Below, one piece after another: positions 1 to 6,632 of a DNA stretch of 22,944 nt. Source of the stretch: Hydrogenothermaceae bacterium (GTDB lineage Bacteria > Aquificota > Aquificia > Aquificales > Hydrogenothermaceae); the NCBI GenBank assembly GCA_026984355.1, contig JALSSG010000025.1:1-22944 (forward strand). Direction: 5' to 3'. The position numbers were made by a program, and so were the translations under genes. Below the pieces are notes generated by a model. That model did not search any database. It was not told the DNA's origin and saw nothing but the letters and a program-made list of their open reading frames with translations. Position 1 is the first letter of the stretch. Each line of letters starts with the position of its first letter.

Positions 1-87
1 ATAGTTTGTTGAATTTCCGGTAGCACTTGCCAGTCCTACAGCTATTAAAGAGCCTAAAAAGATACCTTTTAAATATTTTTTTATCAT
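1..87 (-). CDS. Secreted protein of unknown function, N-terminal fragment
   Basis: Only the first 29 codons are in the window; the gene runs off the left edge. They start at ATG 87 with a strong AGGAGG ribosome binding site (94-99) six bases upstream. The peptide has a Lys-rich start (MIKKYLKG), a hydrophobic core (IFLGSLIAVGL) and a likely cleavage site after ASA, so the product is probably exported or an outer-membrane or periplasmic protein. Nothing of the mature protein is visible, so no function can be given. A consensus-like promoter lies at 197-225, giving a leader of about 100 bases. Confidence 0.7.
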   Translation of the reverse strand, partial: MIKKYLKGIFLGSLIAVGLASATGNSTNY

Positions 88-196
88 ATAATTCCTCCTG
101 TCTAATAAGGTTTATAGTGAGATATTTTCAATCAAAGCAATTATAATGCCATATTTTTATAAGTCTCTGTATTTATGTGTTTTTCCTTATGCATAG

Positions 197-225
197 ATTA
201 TATAAATCGCTTTTACCTTTGTAAA
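197..225 (-). promoter_or_regulatory. Sigma-70-type promoter for the leftmost gene
   Basis: Read on the minus strand, TTTACA (225-220, five of six matches to TTGACA) is followed after 17 bases by a perfect TATAAT (202-197). Transcription would start near 190. The -35 box is one arm of the 218-236 dyad, so a protein bound there would compete with RNA polymerase. Confidence 0.6.
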
Positions 226-236
226 AGAAATTTACA
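218..236. promoter_or_regulatory. Candidate operator, copy a
   Basis: TTTGTAAAAGAAATTTACA contains perfect six-base arms TGTAAA / TTTACA around five bases, with its centre at 228. It overlaps the -35 box of the minus-strand promoter, which suggests repression of the leftmost gene. The regulator is unknown. Confidence 0.5.
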
Positions 237-297
237 TTATTTTTTATGAATGAATATTAACTTTATGTTATTCAAAGAAAAATTAAAAAAAACTCGA

Positions 298-316
298 TTT
301 GTAAAATTTTTTTACA
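298..316. promoter_or_regulatory. Candidate operator, copy b
   Basis: TTTGTAAAATTTTTTTACA has perfect arms TGTAAA / TTTACA around five bases, with its centre at 308. That is exactly 80 bases from copy a and 20 from copy c, so all three could lie on about the same face of the helix. Confidence 0.5.
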
Positions 317-317
317 G

Positions 318-336
318 TTTGTAATGAATTTTTACA
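318..336. promoter_or_regulatory. Candidate operator, copy c
   Basis: TTTGTAATGAATTTTTACA has arms TGTAAT / TTTACA (one mismatch) around five bases, with its centre at 328. Its right arm (331-336) could also serve as a plus-strand -35 box, with CATATT (354-359) as a weak -10 box 17 bases on. Confidence 0.45.
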
Positions 337-361
337 TTAAGTTTAATAGTGAACATATTGA

Positions 362-390
362 TTTATATTCATTAAAGAACATAATATAAT
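362..390 (+). promoter_or_regulatory. Possible promoter for the redoxin-like gene and uvrC
   Basis: A perfect TATAAT (385-390) has TTTATA (362-367) 17 bases upstream as a weak -35 box. Transcription would start near 397, about 37 bases before ATG 434. Dyads b and c would then lie at about -60 to -100, a position usual for an activator. In DNA this AT-rich, chance matches are common. Confidence 0.35.
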
Positions 391-433
391 TTTGTTTTGC
401 TGTGCTTAGATATATTAGGGAGGTAGCGTTTTA

Positions 434-787
434 ATGAAGATTGGTGAAAAGGTTCCTTATTTTGAGTTTTTAGATGGTATAAAGGGAACCTCTATTTATG
501 ATTTAAGACAGAAGTATCATCTTGTTATATATAACACAGAAAATTCAGAAGATTATGAAAAATTAGAGAATGAGTTTGAAAAGCTTGGAGCTAAACTTAT
601 TGATTATGTTCAGATAATAACAAAAGATTTTTGTAAAAAATTTGGATGTGATGAAAACAAAGAGTTTATCTATGTAATTGATAGGTTTGGAACTCTTCAA
701 TACAGAAGCATTGATTATGTACCTCCTGCAAAAGAAATTTTAGATTTTATTTTTTACATAGAAAATGAAGGCTGTTGTGCAATGTAA
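434..787 (+). CDS. Small redoxin-like (AhpC/TSA-like) protein
   Basis: A 117-residue protein with no signal peptide, so probably cytoplasmic. The start (MKIGEKVPYFEFLD) and the stretch FIYVIDRFGTLQYRSIDYVP (residues 78-97) resemble the first strand and the late strand-loop of AhpC/TSA thioredoxin-fold proteins. The usual peroxidatic Cys after the second strand is absent; that position reads VIYNTENSED. Its cysteines are at 67, 72, 114 and 115, the last pair in the C-terminal EGCCAM. It may be a degenerate redoxin or thiol adaptor rather than a peroxidase. It has a strong ribosome site (AGGGAGGT) and is followed one base later by uvrC, so the two are probably cotranscribed. Function is not established. 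Confidence 0.75.
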   Translation: MKIGEKVPYFEFLDGIKGTSIYDLRQKYHLVIYNTENSEDYEKLENEFEKLGAKLIDYVQIITKDFCKKFGCDENKEFIYVIDRFGTLQYRSIDYVPPAKEILDFIFYIENEGCCAM

Positions 788-788
788 T

Positions 789-2507
789 ATGGATAGGCTA
801 ATAGATATTATAAATGAAGCGCCTGAAACATCAGGAGTTTATCTGTTTAAAAATGAAAGCAAATATATATACATAGGAAAAGCTAAAAATATAAAAAATC
901 GTCTAAAACAGCATCTTCAACAGGTTTCTATAAATCCTAAAGAAGAAAAGATATTTTTAGAAAGTACACATATAGAGTGGTTAATTACTAAAACAGATTA
1001 TGAGGCTTATGTTTTAGAAAATGAACTGATTAAACAGTACAAGCCAAAATATAATGTTCGTCTAAAATCAGGAAGCAGTTATCCAATGATAGTAATTACT
1101 GATGAAGAATATCCGACTATAAAAATTAGCCGTCAATATGGTGAATTTAAAGGTACGTATTTTGGTCCTTTTATTCCGGCTAAAACAGCAAGAGCTATGA
1201 AAGATTTACTTCACAAACTTTTTAAACTTAGAACATGTGATCCTATGCCTGTTAGAAATCTTGTTTGTTTTGATTACCATTTAGGTTTATGTTCTGGTCC
1301 ATGTGCAGGAAAGATATCTAAAAAAGATTATCAATTTGACGCTAAAGTGGCTAAAGAGTTTTTATCAGGAAATGTAAAGAACGTTATATATCAGCTTTAC
1401 GATAAGATACAAGAATATTCTAACAAACTCATGTTTGAAAAAGCCGCTGTCGTAAAAGATCAGATAACTGCTATTGAAAATGTTATCAGAAAACAAGAGG
1501 TTTTAGGATTTAGTATAAACGAAGCTGATATATTCTATTTTATGGAAAATGCCGTTTTCCTTGTAATCATAAGAGGAAATAGAATAATAGGTAAAGAAAT
1601 TTTAGAAATTAAAGGTAGTATGTCAGATAATCCTGAACTAAGCATTCTGACAGACTACTATAGTAAAGGAAATCTTATACCAGAGAATATTTATTTAAAT
1701 AAAAAGTTAACACAGATTTCTAATTTTAAAAAATGGTTAAAGGAGTTTAAAAAGTCAGATGTGAAAATTTTCTTTGAAATTCCACAGGAAGTTAGAGGTT
1801 TTATTAACAGAAATTTACCTGAGGATAATGTTTCAGAGGAATTAAAGTCTTTATTTTTTGATGTTTTTAGATTTAACATACCACGTAGAATAGAAGGGTT
1901 TGATATATCTACTCTTCAGGGGAAATTTACTGTTGGTTCATGTGTTGTATGGGAAAATGGGAGGATGAACAAAAAAGAATATAGACGTTTTAAAGTAAAA
2001 ACTGTTGATGGGATAGATGACTATGCTTCCTTAAGAGAAGTTTTGTTTAGAAGATTTAAACGATATAAAGAAATGGAAAATCCGCCAGAGCTTGTATTGA
2101 TAGATGGAGGTAAAGGTCAACTTAAACAGGGTTTGATTGTAAAAGATGCCTTAGGTTTAAGAAATCTTCGAATATTTTCAATAGCGAAAAAGGAAGAAAT
2201 TATCTTTACTGACGATGGAAAAGAAGTTTATCTATATAACTATCAGCCTTTACTTATACTCTTTACAAAAATAAGAGATGAAGCTCATAGATTTGCCATT
2301 GCTTATAATAGAAAACTTAGACAAAAAGAAACACTAAAGGATGTTCTTTCTCAGATAAAGGGTGTTGGAAAAAAAAGAAGAGAAATTCTTTATAGAACAT
2401 ACAAAACTATAGAAAATATAGCATCAGCTCCAGAAGAAGAGCTGATAAAATTAGGAATACCAAAATCTGTAGCTCAAAATATAAAAAAATATCTTGGTTC
2501 TATCTAA
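789..2507 (+). CDS. uvrC: UvrABC excision nuclease subunit C
   Basis: This cytoplasmic subunit makes both incisions in nucleotide excision repair with UvrA and UvrB. The 572-residue protein has the GIY-YIG domain at the N-terminus (GVYLF, then YIYIGKAKNIKNRLKQH). Four Cys near residues 150-172 (in RTCDPMP and LCSGPC) match the known iron-sulfur site. A UVR motif (LMFEKAAVVKDQI) follows, then the RNase H-like nuclease with FDIS, LIDGGKGQL and DEAHRFA. Tandem helix-hairpin-helix motifs close the protein (IKGVGKKRREIL, LGIPKSVAQNI). ATG 789 was chosen because family members begin a few residues before the PGVYLF-like motif. An in-frame ATG at 765 would overlap the previous gene, and neither start has a strong ribosome site. 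The 3' end overlaps the convergent flavoprotein gene by 8 bases. Confidence 0.96.
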   Translation: MDRLIDIINEAPETSGVYLFKNESKYIYIGKAKNIKNRLKQHLQQVSINPKEEKIFLESTHIEWLITKTDYEAYVLENELIKQYKPKYNVRLKSGSSYPMIVITDEEYPTIKISRQYGEFKGTYFGPFIPAKTARAMKDLLHKLFKLRTCDPMPVRNLVCFDYHLGLCSGPCAGKISKKDYQFDAKVAKEFLSGNVKNVIYQLYDKIQEYSNKLMFEKAAVVKDQITAIENVIRKQEVLGFSINEADIFYFMENAVFLVIIRGNRIIGKEILEIKGSMSDNPELSILTDYYSKGNLIPENIYLNKKLTQISNFKKWLKEFKKSDVKIFFEIPQEVRGFINRNLPEDNVSEELKSLFFDVFRFNIPRRIEGFDISTLQGKFTVGSCVVWENGRMNKKEYRRFKVKTVDGIDDYASLREVLFRRFKRYKEMENPPELVLIDGGKGQLKQGLIVKDALGLRNLRIFSIAKKEEIIFTDDGKEVYLYNYQPLLILFTKIRDEAHRFAIAYNRKLRQKETLKDVLSQIKGVGKKRREILYRTYKTIENIASAPEEELIKLGIPKSVAQNIKKYLGSI

Positions 2508-3879
2508 ATAGTTTTCCTATAACTATGTCGTATGTAGCATAAATTAAAATCTCGCTTAATGATGGATGGAAGTATATAAACTCGTGTAAATCTTTGGCTG
2601 TATATTTATCTTTTATAGCAAAAGCCAATTCATGAATTAATTCTGATGCTCCAATCCCAACAATAGAAGCCCCAATTATTCTCTGGGAATTTTTCTCAAA
2701 AACTAATCTTATAAACCCTTCTGATTCGTGTTCATCTACAGCTTTTTCATTATATGTATAAGGATAGTATCCTGTTATTGTTTCAATTCCTTGAGATTTT
2801 GCCTGTTCTTCATTAAGTCCTACATGGGCTATTTCATATGCAGTAAATATAGCCCATGGAACAAGGGAATAATCTGCTTCTTCCTTCTCTTTATTAAACA
2901 TATTATTAACAGCTATTCTAGCTTCATAAGAAGCAACATGAGCTAACATTGGAGAGTTAACTACATCACCACATGCATATATATTTTCAAAATTCGTTTG
3001 CATATATTTATTTACTTTAATAAATCCTTTCTCATCTTTCTCTATACCTATTGTATCTATATCTGTATTAGGTTTTCTTCCTACACTTAAAAGTATTTTA
3101 TCTACCGTTATTTCTTCACCATTTGAGAGCTTACACTCTATTTTACCGTCAGATATTTTGTATTCTTTTAAGGTAGTATTAAAGTAAGTTTGTATTCCTA
3201 ATTTTTTAAATTTTCTGTGCAGAAATCTTGATATTTCTGTAGAGATTATAGGAGATGGAAGTAGCCTATCCATAAGTTCTACTATATATACTTTTGTTCC
3301 ATATTTGTTCATTATATAACCTAATTCACATCCAGCTACACCTCCTCCTACAACAAGTACTTTTTCTGGAAGAGAAGTTAGCCTGTCCATGTAATCTTCT
3401 GTAGAGAGAACATTTTCTCCATCGATTTTTATATTACCTATATCAACAGGAACAGAACCAGTAGCTATGAGTATATATTTTGCTTCTATTGTTTCCTTTG
3501 AACCATCTATTTTTGTTATTTCTACTTTGTTTTTATCTATTATTTTTCCTGTTCCTTTGTAAACAGGTGTTTTTTTGGCTTTTAAAAGCTGTTCTAAGCT
3601 TCTTCTTAAAAATCCTATTGCTTTTTCTTTACCTTCCCATGCTTTTGTATAATCTAATTTATAATCTCCTAATATAATTCCGTATTCATTTACTACAGAT
3701 AGTTTTTCTACAAGGTGTGCTCCTGTTCTAAAATATTTTGTTGGAATACAGGCTCTGTTTAAACAATTACCACCTAGTTTATTTTTTTCAACAACCGCTA
3801 TTTTTAATCCCATTCTAAGTGCTGTCATTATTGCTTCATATCCACCTGGACCTGTTCCTATAATAACTAAGTCGTACAT
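2500..3879 (-). CDS. lpd: Dihydrolipoamide dehydrogenase-family flavoprotein
   Basis: A 459-residue pyridine nucleotide-disulfide oxidoreductase. It has an FAD-binding GTGPGGYEA at residue 8, the redox-active pair C39/C44 in GGNCLNRACIPTK, an NAD-binding VVGGGVAGCELG, the second FAD motif YACGDV, and a C-terminal dimerisation domain with the catalytic His-Glu pair in FHPSLSE. The disulfide motif reads ACIPTK rather than the usual GCIPSK, a mild divergence. Dihydrolipoamide is the likely substrate by family, but mercuric and other reductases share the fold. No E1, E2 or glycine-cleavage genes are nearby. The divergent neighbour is a sulfur-compound transporter, so a role in lipoate-linked sulfur metabolism is possible but unproven. 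ATG 3879 has GAGGAGG (3888-3894) upstream. Confidence 0.88.
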   Translation of the reverse strand: MYDLVIIGTGPGGYEAIMTALRMGLKIAVVEKNKLGGNCLNRACIPTKYFRTGAHLVEKLSVVNEYGIILGDYKLDYTKAWEGKEKAIGFLRRSLEQLLKAKKTPVYKGTGKIIDKNKVEITKIDGSKETIEAKYILIATGSVPVDIGNIKIDGENVLSTEDYMDRLTSLPEKVLVVGGGVAGCELGYIMNKYGTKVYIVELMDRLLPSPIISTEISRFLHRKFKKLGIQTYFNTTLKEYKISDGKIECKLSNGEEITVDKILLSVGRKPNTDIDTIGIEKDEKGFIKVNKYMQTNFENIYACGDVVNSPMLAHVASYEARIAVNNMFNKEKEEADYSLVPWAIFTAYEIAHVGLNEEQAKSQGIETITGYYPYTYNEKAVDEHESEGFIRLVFEKNSQRIIGASIVGIGASELIHELAFAIKDKYTAKDLHEFIYFHPSLSEILIYATYDIVIGKLFR

Positions 3880-3988
3880 TAAATTTTCCTCCTCTACTAC
3901 AAAAAATAGTTAATTATGATTTTATACATAGAATATTTTATTACAAGAAACACATTATTATCATAACCTCTGTAGGAGGTATATTATC

Positions 3989-5122
3989 ATGGAGTTTTCA
4001 ACAGCTCTTTTAATGGGATTAATAACAGGTGCTTTGTTTGGTGCAGTATTACATAAAGTAGGTGCAGTTAGATATTCAAGAGTAGAAGGAATGCTTCTTC
4101 TTACAGACCTTAAGATTTTAAAGTTTGCATTTGTGGGAGTAGCTACAGCATCTATTTTGTATGGGCTGGCTTTTGTTTTTGGTGTAAATGAAGCTCTTAA
4201 TATTCACCCAAGAATAATGCCGTATATGGGGATAGCACATCTTATAGGTGGATTTTTATTTGGAATAGCTTTTGCTGCTTCTGGACTTTGTCCTGGTACA
4301 TGTCTTGCTAGAGTTGGTTCAGGTAAGTGGCTTGCTAGTGCTGCAGTTATTGGCTTAATGTTAGGTATAGTTGCATATGACCTTATGTATCCGTTTCTTG
4401 TAGATACTGGTATTATTGCTAAAAAAGAACCTCTTACTATTTATGGTATCCTTGGTCTTTCTTATGGAGTAGTAGCTATAGTATGGGGAATATTATTCCT
4501 TGTTTTTGCAGTAGTTGCTGATTGGTTTGACCCTGCTAAAAAATATGAAAGCTCTAATAATAAGCCAAAAAGCATTGTTGAAGTTTTAAGAGGTGAATGG
4601 CACTGGTTTCCTTCAGGTGTTCTTGCTGGGATTTTGATTGTATGGGCTACTATGCAGGGACAATATTTAGGTTTTTCTGGTTCTTTACTTGCTCTTGTTG
4701 CATGGATAGCTGATGGTATAGGACATCCATTAACTACTGTTCCAGCTATAAATGATACTATTTTATGGAGAGCTGGACTTGCTATCGGTGTTATACCTGG
4801 TGCTTTTATTAGCTCTCTTTTATCTCGTACACTTAAGTTTGATGTAGTTCCACCATCTTTTGCAGAAGCAGTTACACCAATACCTTGGGTTAGAATTTCT
4901 CTTGTGTTCTTTGGTGGATTTTTCCTTGCCCTTGGAGCTATGATTGGTGGTGGATGTACTACTGGAGCATTTTTAGCAGCATATCCTACATTATCAGTAG
5001 GCTCTATAGCTATGTCTGGGACATTCTTTATTGTAGGAGTTTTAACTGCAAATATTATTTACTTTGGTAGATGGAGCAGATTTGTTAAATCTAAACCTGT
5101 TGCAGATATGGTCTATGATTAA
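3989..5122 (+). CDS. YeeE/YedE-family sulfur-compound transporter (TsuA-like)
   Basis: A 377-residue inner-membrane protein with many hydrophobic segments arranged as two related halves. Each half carries a conserved Cys motif: SGLCPGTCLARVGSG (C101 and C105) and GGGCTTGAFLA (C323). These are the hallmark motifs of the YeeE/YedE family, whose TsuA members import thiosulfate by relay between conserved cysteines. Here thiosulfate or another reduced sulfur species is the likely substrate. The hydrophilic loop near residues 180-205 is probably cytoplasmic. Translation starts at ATG 3989 behind TAGGAGGT. The stop overlaps the convergent lpxD stop by 4 bases. No TusA-like sulfur carrier gene is adjacent, and no clear promoter was found in the 109-bp upstream gap. 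Confidence 0.9.
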   Translation: MEFSTALLMGLITGALFGAVLHKVGAVRYSRVEGMLLLTDLKILKFAFVGVATASILYGLAFVFGVNEALNIHPRIMPYMGIAHLIGGFLFGIAFAASGLCPGTCLARVGSGKWLASAAVIGLMLGIVAYDLMYPFLVDTGIIAKKEPLTIYGILGLSYGVVAIVWGILFLVFAVVADWFDPAKKYESSNNKPKSIVEVLRGEWHWFPSGVLAGILIVWATMQGQYLGFSGSLLALVAWIADGIGHPLTTVPAINDTILWRAGLAIGVIPGAFISSLLSRTLKFDVVPPSFAEAVTPIPWVRISLVFFGGFFLALGAMIGGGCTTGAFLAAYPTLSVGSIAMSGTFFIVGVLTANIIYFGRWSRFVKSKPVADMVYD

Positions 5123-6114
5123 AACTTTCCTTTTAGTTTTTTGTAAATGTCTGGCAGTTTAACCAGAACTGCCAGCACTCTTTTCCATTTTGACCATTCC
5201 ATAGCAGGAATATTAGAGCCATACATTTTACCAGATTCTAAGTTAGACCATACTCCAGACTTACCAGTCACTATTACATTATCTCCTATTTTTATATGGT
5301 CAGCTACTCCAACCTGTCCTGCCAGTATTACATCATTTCCTACTTTTGTACTTCCTGCTATTCCTACCTGTGCCGCAAATATAGTTCTTTCTCCTATAAC
5401 ACAGTTATGTGCTATCATTACAAGGTTATCTATTTTTGTTCCTTTTTTTATAACTGTTTCATCTAACATCGCTCTATCTATAGTTGTGTTTGCTCCTATT
5501 TCTACATCGTCTTCTATTATTACTTTTCCTATATGTTTTATCTTTATATGCTGATTATTTTCCCTATAATAACCAAATCCATCTGCACCTATTACAGCTC
5601 CAGAGTGGATAATAACTCTATTTCCTATTTGGGTGTTTTTATATATAGTTACTCGTGGGTAAATAATAACATCGTTTCCAATTTTTGTGTTTTCTCCAAT
5701 ATATGAGAAAGGATATATAACTACATTGTTTCCTATTTCTACGTTATCTTCTATTACAACATAATCTCCTATATAAACATTTTTCCCGATTTTTACTTTC
5801 TTTGAAATTTTTGCAGTTTTTGCTTTTCTTGGTTTTAGCTTTTTATCTGGATAAAAAATATCTATAAGTTTATAAAAAGCACTTTGGGGATTTTCAACGA
5901 TAATCTGTGGGATTTGAAGGTCTTCTATAGGTTCTTTTACTAATATAGCAGATGCTTTTGTTTGCTTTGCAAGGTCATATAACTTCTTATCTACAACGAA
6001 TGTTAGGTCTCCTTTATCTGCTGTAAATAGACTTTTTAGACCTGTAATTTCTATATCTTCTTTTAAGTTTATCAATTTTCCATTAAATAACTTTGCTATT
6101 TCTGAGACTTTCAT
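5119..6114 (-). CDS. lpxD: UDP-3-O-acylglucosamine N-acyltransferase
   Basis: This enzyme adds the N-linked hydroxyacyl chain in lipid A synthesis, in the cytoplasm. The 331-residue protein has the N-terminal uridine-binding domain (residues 1-100, with LTFVVDKK). A left-handed beta helix of hexapeptide repeats follows from about residue 103 to 290. The catalytic His is H236 in MIAHNCVIG, matching H239 of the E. coli enzyme. The C-terminal helix (about residues 310-330) is typical. It is the last gene of a bamA-skp-lpxD cluster, an order conserved in Gram-negative bacteria, although fabZ and lpxA do not follow here. Its ATG shares one base with the skp stop codon (TAATG), so translation is probably coupled. 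Confidence 0.96.
   Translation of the reverse strand: MKVSEIAKLFNGKLINLKEDIEITGLKSLFTADKGDLTFVVDKKLYDLAKQTKASAILVKEPIEDLQIPQIIVENPQSAFYKLIDIFYPDKKLKPRKAKTAKISKKVKIGKNVYIGDYVVIEDNVEIGNNVVIYPFSYIGENTKIGNDVIIYPRVTIYKNTQIGNRVIIHSGAVIGADGFGYYRENNQHIKIKHIGKVIIEDDVEIGANTTIDRAMLDETVIKKGTKIDNLVMIAHNCVIGERTIFAAQVGIAGSTKVGNDVILAGQVGVADHIKIGDNVIVTGKSGVWSNLESGKMYGSNIPAMEWSKWKRVLAVLVKLPDIYKKLKGKF
5151..5175. repeat. Perfect 9-bp inverted repeat inside the lpxD 3' end
   Basis: CTGGCAGTT and AACTGCCAG are separated by seven bases. The repeat is GC-rich against its surroundings. It begins 28 bases past the stop of the convergent transporter gene, so it may act as a weak plus-strand terminator (CTCTTTTCC follows). 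It also encodes part of the LpxD C-terminal helix. Confidence 0.5.
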
Positions 6115-6620
6115 TATTTTTCCTCATTGTACATTTTTAAAATAATATCTGTTATATCAAGGTTTTTGTCAGCATATAAAAGAGCACTTATTTTTCCTCC
6201 AATGAATACAAAATCCAAGTTTTGTTTTTTTGCATATTTTTCTACTATTTTTTTTATGTCCTCTAACATTTTCTTTTCTGCTTCCATTTTCATCTGGTTT
6301 AACTCTATTTGGGCTTTTTGCTGTAGTATTAAAAATTCTTGTTCAATCTTTTTTAATTCTTCCTGTTTTTTCTTTTTACCTTTTTCACTTAACGCAGGAC
6401 TTTCTATTTGTTTTTGAATTTGTTTAGCTTTTTTTTCTAGTTCTTCAGCTTTTTTCTTGTAGTATTCTAATTTCTGTTCTATTTCCTTTCGTAGTTTTTC
6501 TCCTTTTTTAGATTCATTCATTATTCTCTGAACATCTACATATGCGAATTTTTGCTGTGCAAATGAGAATGTAAAAACAGAAATTACAAGAACAACAATT
6601 AAAGTGATAAGTTTGTTCAT
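6114..6620 (-). CDS. skp: Periplasmic chaperone Skp/OmpH
   Basis: A 168-residue secreted protein. It has a signal peptide (MNKLITLIVVLVISVFTFSFA, cleaved before QQKFAYVD), then the family's first strand (FAYVDVQRIMNES). A long Lys/Glu-rich coiled coil from about residue 35 to 125 corresponds to the tentacles of the Skp trimer, and the C-terminal strand closes the body (LDFVFIGGKISALLYAD). Skp holds unfolded outer-membrane proteins in the periplasm on their way to BamA. The gene sits directly behind bamA: the bamA TAA is followed at once by AGGAG, the ribosome site of this gene, with ATG at 6620. Length and context fit the family well. Confidence 0.92.
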   Translation of the reverse strand: MNKLITLIVVLVISVFTFSFAQQKFAYVDVQRIMNESKKGEKLRKEIEQKLEYYKKKAEELEKKAKQIQKQIESPALSEKGKKKKQEELKKIEQEFLILQQKAQIELNQMKMEAEKKMLEDIKKIVEKYAKKQNLDFVFIGGKISALLYADKNLDITDIILKMYNEEK

Positions 6621-6632
6621 CTCATTTCTCCT

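Larger units (their letters stand above)
88..433. other. Divergent intergenic control region
   Basis: This is the only gap over 300 bases. It separates two divergent genes and is very AT-rich. It contains a minus-strand promoter (197-225), three 19-bp dyads of the form TTTGTAA-N6-TTTACA (218-236, 298-316, 318-336), possible plus-strand promoters, and the Shine-Dalgarno sequence AGGGAGGT (417-424) of the plus-strand gene. No convincing small ORF or RNA gene was seen. Confidence 0.7.

Noticed and set aside
765..788. ATG 765 as the uvrC start
   Set aside because: It adds eight residues not typical of UvrC and overlaps the previous gene by 23 bases. ATG 789 begins one base after that stop. Neither has a strong ribosome site, so some doubt remains.
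2500..3879. Mercuric reductase as identity of the flavoprotein
   Set aside because: There is no N-terminal heavy-metal-binding domain or C-terminal vicinal Cys pair, and the His-Glu pair near the C-terminus fits lipoamide dehydrogenase.
3880..3988. Promoters between the flavoprotein and the transporter
   Set aside because: TATTAT (3956-3961) and CATAAT on the minus strand (3918-3913) have no acceptable -35 partner at 16-18 bases, so none is reported.
5147..5554. Plus-strand ORF of 135 codons opposite lpxD
   Set aside because: It is the antisense of the LpxD hexapeptide repeats. Its Ser/Thr/Pro/Ile composition reflects the opposite strand, and LpxD is certain.
6127..6427. Hydrophobic plus-strand ORFs opposite skp
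   Set aside because: The Phe/Leu/Ser-rich translations arise from the complement of the Lys/Glu-rich coiled coil of Skp, and no ribosome site was seen.
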